Assembly: GCA_945827465.1 (NCBI GenBank)
Contig: CALZOH010000042.1
Span: 1 to 16,805, forward strand
Source: an uncultured Prevotellaceae bacterium
GTDB lineage: Bacteria > Bacteroidota > Bacteroidia > Bacteroidales > Bacteroidaceae
Reading direction: 5' to 3'
Length of the DNA: 16,805 bases
Positions 14,037 through 16,805 of the stretch are shown here, in pieces. Both the position numbers and the translations under genes were made by a program. Each line of letters opens with the position of its first letter. Position 1 is the stretch's first letter. The notes below the pieces were generated by a model that did not search any database, was not told the origin of the DNA, and worked only from the letters and a program-made list of their open reading frames with translations.

Positions 14037-15350
14037 ATGAATATTGCCATTGTTGGAACCGGTTATGTAGGTTTGGTCTCGGGTACATGTTTTGCCCAAA
14101 TGGGCAATCAAGTTACGTGCGTTGACGTTGATACAGAAAAGATAGAACGCCTTCGCCAAGGAATCATCCCCATCTATGAGCGTGAACTCGAGCATCTGGT
14201 TCACAACAATCTCAAAGCCGGCCGCCTTCATTTCACCACTTCGCTGACTGACTGCTTGAACAATGTTGAACTGGTTTTTTCAGCTGTTGGCACCCCGCCG
14301 GATGAAGACGGCAGCGCCGACCTGAGCTACGTATTACAAGTTGCACGCGAAGTGGGGCGCAACATGACACATTACTTAGTAGTAGTTACCAAGAGCACGG
14401 TACCCGTTGGCACGGCCGATAAAGTCAGAGAGGCCATCCTTGAGGAGCAAAAGCTACGTGGAGTAACTATTCCCTTTGACGTGGCCAGCAATCCGGAATT
14501 TTTAAAAGAAGGAACCGCAGTAAAAGACTTCATGAGTCCCGATCGCGTGGTTGTAGGTGTTGACAGCGAACGTTCCAAGGAATTGATGACACGTCTTTAT
14601 CATCCTTTCCTGCTGAACAATTTCCGGGTTATCTTTACTGATATTCGTTCTGCCGAAATGATCAAGTATGCAGCTAACAGCATGCTTGCCACGCGTATCA
14701 GTTTCATGAACGACATAGCCAATCTTTGTGAACGTGTTGGAGCCGATGTCAATATGGTTCGCAAAGGGATTGGTGCTGATTCGCGCATTGGGGCCAAGTT
14801 TCTTTATCCAGGCTGCGGTTATGGCGGTTCCTGCTTCCCAAAGGATGTAAAGGCTCTTATCCATACTGCCGAAGAAAACGGATATGACATGCGGGTGCTC
14901 CGCGCTGTTGAAGCCGTTAACCAAGACCAAAAAACGGTAGTATATGAGAAATTATCTCATTACTTCTCTCATCAACTCTCCGGGCGCACCATTGCCATTT
15001 GGGGGCTTTCGTTTAAAGCCGAAACCGACGATATGCGTGAAGCTACTTCGCTCGTCGTCATCCGCAAACTGCTGGAGGCCGGTTGCTCTGTACGTGTATT
15101 TGACCCACAAGCGATGAATGAATGCCGCCGCAGAATGGGCGATGTGGTTTATTATGCCGAAAACATCTATGATGCAACAAGCGGTGCCGATGCCATCTTG
15201 GTGCTAACGGAATGGATGCAGTTCCGCATGCCTGATTGGGGACGTCTGAAGTCAGTGATGAAACAACCTGTTGTTGTTGATGGTCGTAATCTATACCTTC
15301 CCGAAGAGATGAAACAACAGGGATTTGACTATCTTTCCATCGGCCGATAA
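14037..15350 (+). CDS. UDP-glucose 6-dehydrogenase
   Basis: The enzyme oxidises UDP-glucose twice to UDP-glucuronate, a precursor for capsule and other surface glycans. Seen: NAD-binding GTGYVG (residues 7-12), GTPPDEDGSADLSYV, TKSTVPVGT, the substrate segment NPEFLKEGTAV, EMIKYAANS with the active-site lysine region, the catalytic C266 in YGGSCFPKD, and the C-terminal UDP-binding WGLSFKAETDDMREA. The ATG at 14037 gives 437 residues, normal for the family; the upstream TTG at 14031 would only add two residues. It is a single-gene unit between the secG terminator and the ROK promoter. A related UDP-ManNAc dehydrogenase is less likely given the GTPPDEDGSAD and FLKEGTAV segments. Confidence 0.93.
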   Translation: MNIAIVGTGYVGLVSGTCFAQMGNQVTCVDVDTEKIERLRQGIIPIYERELEHLVHNNLKAGRLHFTTSLTDCLNNVELVFSAVGTPPDEDGSADLSYVLQVAREVGRNMTHYLVVVTKSTVPVGTADKVREAILEEQKLRGVTIPFDVASNPEFLKEGTAVKDFMSPDRVVVGVDSERSKELMTRLYHPFLLNNFRVIFTDIRSAEMIKYAANSMLATRISFMNDIANLCERVGADVNMVRKGIGADSRIGAKFLYPGCGYGGSCFPKDVKALIHTAEENGYDMRVLRAVEAVNQDQKTVVYEKLSHYFSHQLSGRTIAIWGLSFKAETDDMREATSLVVIRKLLEAGCSVRVFDPQAMNECRRRMGDVVYYAENIYDATSGADAILVLTEWMQFRMPDWGRLKSVMKQPVVVDGRNLYLPEEMKQQGFDYLSIGR

Positions 15351-15402
15351 CTTGTCCCTTTTATCTCCCATCATTCCACAAGAAGCATCCATTACAAATA
15401 AA

Positions 15403-15434
15403 ATTGTTCATCTCCTATGCTTTTCGTAACTTCG
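15403..15434 (+). promoter_or_regulatory. promoter of the ROK-family kinase gene
   Basis: ATTG at 15403-15406, a 20-base spacer, then TAACTTCG at 15427-15434 (one mismatch to TAnnTTTG). The spacing is ideal for Bacteroidetes. The leader to the ATG at 15465 is roughly 25 bases. Confidence 0.6.
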
Positions 15435-15464
15435 CATCCATCGAAATTCAAATAACGAATCCCC

Positions 15465-16583
15465 ATGACTAATTACTCTCACGACCCACGCGTAGTACTA
15501 ACGCTCGACGCCGGCGGCACCAACTTCGTATTCTCTGCCCTGCGTTCCAATCAAGAAATCATTGAACCGGTCCGCTTGCCCAGCAATGCAGACAACCTGC
15601 CACGTTGCCTTCAGACATTGACCCAAGGTTTTCAGGCTGTACTTCAAAAACTACCGGCCGACGCCCTACCGGCAGCCATCAGTTTTGCCTTCCCCGACCC
15701 TGCTGATTATGTGCACGGAGTCATTGGCGACCTGCCCAATCTACCGGCCTTCCGTGGCGGCATTCCTTTGGGTGGATACCTGGAAGAGCAGTTCCATCTT
15801 CCCGTCTTCATCAACAACGACGGCAACCTGTATGCTTACGGTGAAGCATTAGGCGGATTCTTGCCCCACCTCAACCAACGTTTGGCCGAGCAAGGAAGTC
15901 CACGCCGTTACCAAAACTTAATTGGCATCACCCTGGGCACCGGCTTAGGTGCCGGAGTAGTCATCAACGGCACACTATTACGAGGTGACAACGACTGCGG
16001 AGGAAACATTTGGTGCTTCCGCGACAAATACCATACGGACATGATTGCCGAAGAATCCGTCTCCATTCATGCCATCAAGAGGATGTATAAAGAATTTTCA
16101 GGCGAAGACCGCCCCGAACTGACGCCAAAAGACATTTGCCAAATAGCCAACCAAGAGGCCGAAGGCAACCAAGAGGCAGCTCTCTCCACCTTCCGACACT
16201 TTGGTCGCGGTTTAGGACATGCGCTTGCCTTTGCACTCAACCTCGTCGACGGTGCAGTAGTCATCGGTGGAGGAGTTTCGGCCGCTCATCCGCTATTTAT
16301 GCCCGACTTGCTTGACGAATTAAACGGCACACTCAATCGTTTTGATGCCTCGCCCGTGGGTCGTCTCATAGCCGAAGCCGTTTATATTGACGAAAAGAGT
16401 GACGCTAAAGCCTTGTTAGAAGGTCAAACCACCTACGTCCGCATACCTGAAAGTACAAAAACGGTGCTCTACAACTCCACAAAAAAGATTCCGGTAGCCA
16501 TTTCGTCCATCGACACCAGCTTCGCCATCAATTTAGGAGCTTATAATTTTGCGCTCAACGAACTTGATAAGGCCAAGAACTAA
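15465..16583 (+). CDS. ROK-family sugar kinase (substrate uncertain)
   Basis: ROK proteins phosphorylate hexoses such as glucose, fructose, N-acetylglucosamine or N-acetylmannosamine, or act as sugar-sensing repressors. This one has the ATP phosphate loop LTLDAGGTN (residues 12-20), likely catalytic D119 in INNDGNLYAYGE, a second phosphate loop LGTGLGAG (157-164), and the adenosine segment VIGGGVSAA. There is no helix-turn-helix at the N-terminus, so it is a kinase, not a repressor. The usual ROK zinc motif (CxCGxxGCxE) after the sugar-binding glycine segment is missing; the region reads DCGGNIWCFRDKYH. At 372 residues it is longer than most ROK kinases (about 300), with an extra C-terminal stretch. 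The codon use is richer in G and C than the lipid genes. It stands alone. Confidence 0.88.
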   Translation: MTNYSHDPRVVLTLDAGGTNFVFSALRSNQEIIEPVRLPSNADNLPRCLQTLTQGFQAVLQKLPADALPAAISFAFPDPADYVHGVIGDLPNLPAFRGGIPLGGYLEEQFHLPVFINNDGNLYAYGEALGGFLPHLNQRLAEQGSPRRYQNLIGITLGTGLGAGVVINGTLLRGDNDCGGNIWCFRDKYHTDMIAEESVSIHAIKRMYKEFSGEDRPELTPKDICQIANQEAEGNQEAALSTFRHFGRGLGHALAFALNLVDGAVVIGGGVSAAHPLFMPDLLDELNGTLNRFDASPVGRLIAEAVYIDEKSDAKALLEGQTTYVRIPESTKTVLYNSTKKIPVAISSIDTSFAINLGAYNFALNELDKAKN

Positions 16584-16662
16584 CGGAGACCAACCACAGC
16601 CCCAATGCTACAATACTTCCACTCATTGAGGCTGCATATCTGATTTCCATCCCTCATATACA

Positions 16663-16708
16663 GGGCTGCACCTAAATAAAAACATACGGTGCAGCCCCTT
16701 GAATTTTC
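16663..16708 (+). terminator. strong hairpin after the ROK kinase gene
   Basis: GGGCTGCACC (16663-16672) pairs perfectly with GGTGCAGCCC (16688-16697), a 10-bp GC-rich stem with a 15-base A-rich loop. The tail CTTGAATTTT is only partly T-rich. It lies 80 bases after the stop codon and most likely ends transcription. Confidence 0.7.
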
Positions 16709-16770
16709 CAGAGATCATCATCCTGTCACAGTATCCTCCCAGACAGGAAAAATTGGGGCGGGTTGGACAT

Positions 16771-16805
16771 TTTGCATGGTAAGACCTGTTATAATAGGTT
16801 GATTT
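16771..16805 (+). promoter_or_regulatory. possible promoter and palindrome leading out of the window
   Basis: TTTG at 16771-16774 is followed after 20 bases by TAGGTTG at 16795-16801, an imperfect -7 element. The same place holds ACCTGTTATAATAGGT (16784-16799), a palindrome with one mismatched pair. The next gene would start beyond the window, so its target is unknown. Nothing else was seen in 16709-16770 except a 7-bp hairpin (TCCTGTC at 16721, GACAGGA at 16742). Confidence 0.3.

Noticed and set aside
14502..14930. 142-residue open frame on the - strand
   Set aside because: It lies within UDP-glucose dehydrogenase, whose motifs are intact across the whole stretch; no promoter or family match.

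Overview
The window looks like chromosomal DNA from a gut-type Bacteroidales bacterium (Bacteroides/Prevotella/Paraprevotella range; I cannot fix the genus). Supporting signs are Bacteroidetes-type promoters (TTTG or TTG, about 20 bases, then TAnnTTTG), weak or absent Shine-Dalgarno sequences, a carboxypeptidase-like/DUF5686 outer-membrane protein, the Bacteroidetes form of PdxA, and a regulator-lptE-TPR-secG block. All genes recognised are on the + strand. I see no tRNA, rRNA, CRISPR array, insertion sequence or phage gene. The longest stretch without a gene is about 220 bases. Region 1 (200-6610) is one tightly packed, seven-gene run: rlmN, pdxA, a sugar-1-phosphate-type nucleotidyltransferase, an ATP-grasp protein, a CDP-alcohol phosphatidyltransferase, an LPG-synthase/flippase-like membrane protein and a HAD phosphatase. 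Stop and start codons overlap as ATGA at three of the six junctions. Region 2 (6611-8242) holds myo-inositol-1-phosphate synthase behind its own promoter, closed by a clear rho-independent terminator. Taken together these form an inositol-lipid locus of the kind known from Bacteroides: the synthase makes inositol phosphate, the CDP-alcohol enzyme puts it on a lipid, the HAD protein may remove a phosphate, and the membrane protein may move the product. The nucleotidyltransferase and the ATP-grasp protein have no obvious place in the simple pathway and are the most interesting part of the window. Region 3 (8293-10962) is a single gene for a large exported DUF5686 outer-membrane protein. Region 4 (11057-13974) is a short operon for the cell envelope: a sigma-54-type AAA+ activator with no sensor domain, the LPS-assembly lipoprotein LptE, a TPR-like protein and the translocon subunit SecG, ending in a terminator. 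A dyad lies in the promoter of the regulator. Region 5 (14037-16697) has UDP-glucose 6-dehydrogenase and a ROK-family sugar kinase, the latter with its own well-formed promoter and a strong downstream hairpin. The last about 100 bases hold only a possible promoter and a palindrome leading out of the window.
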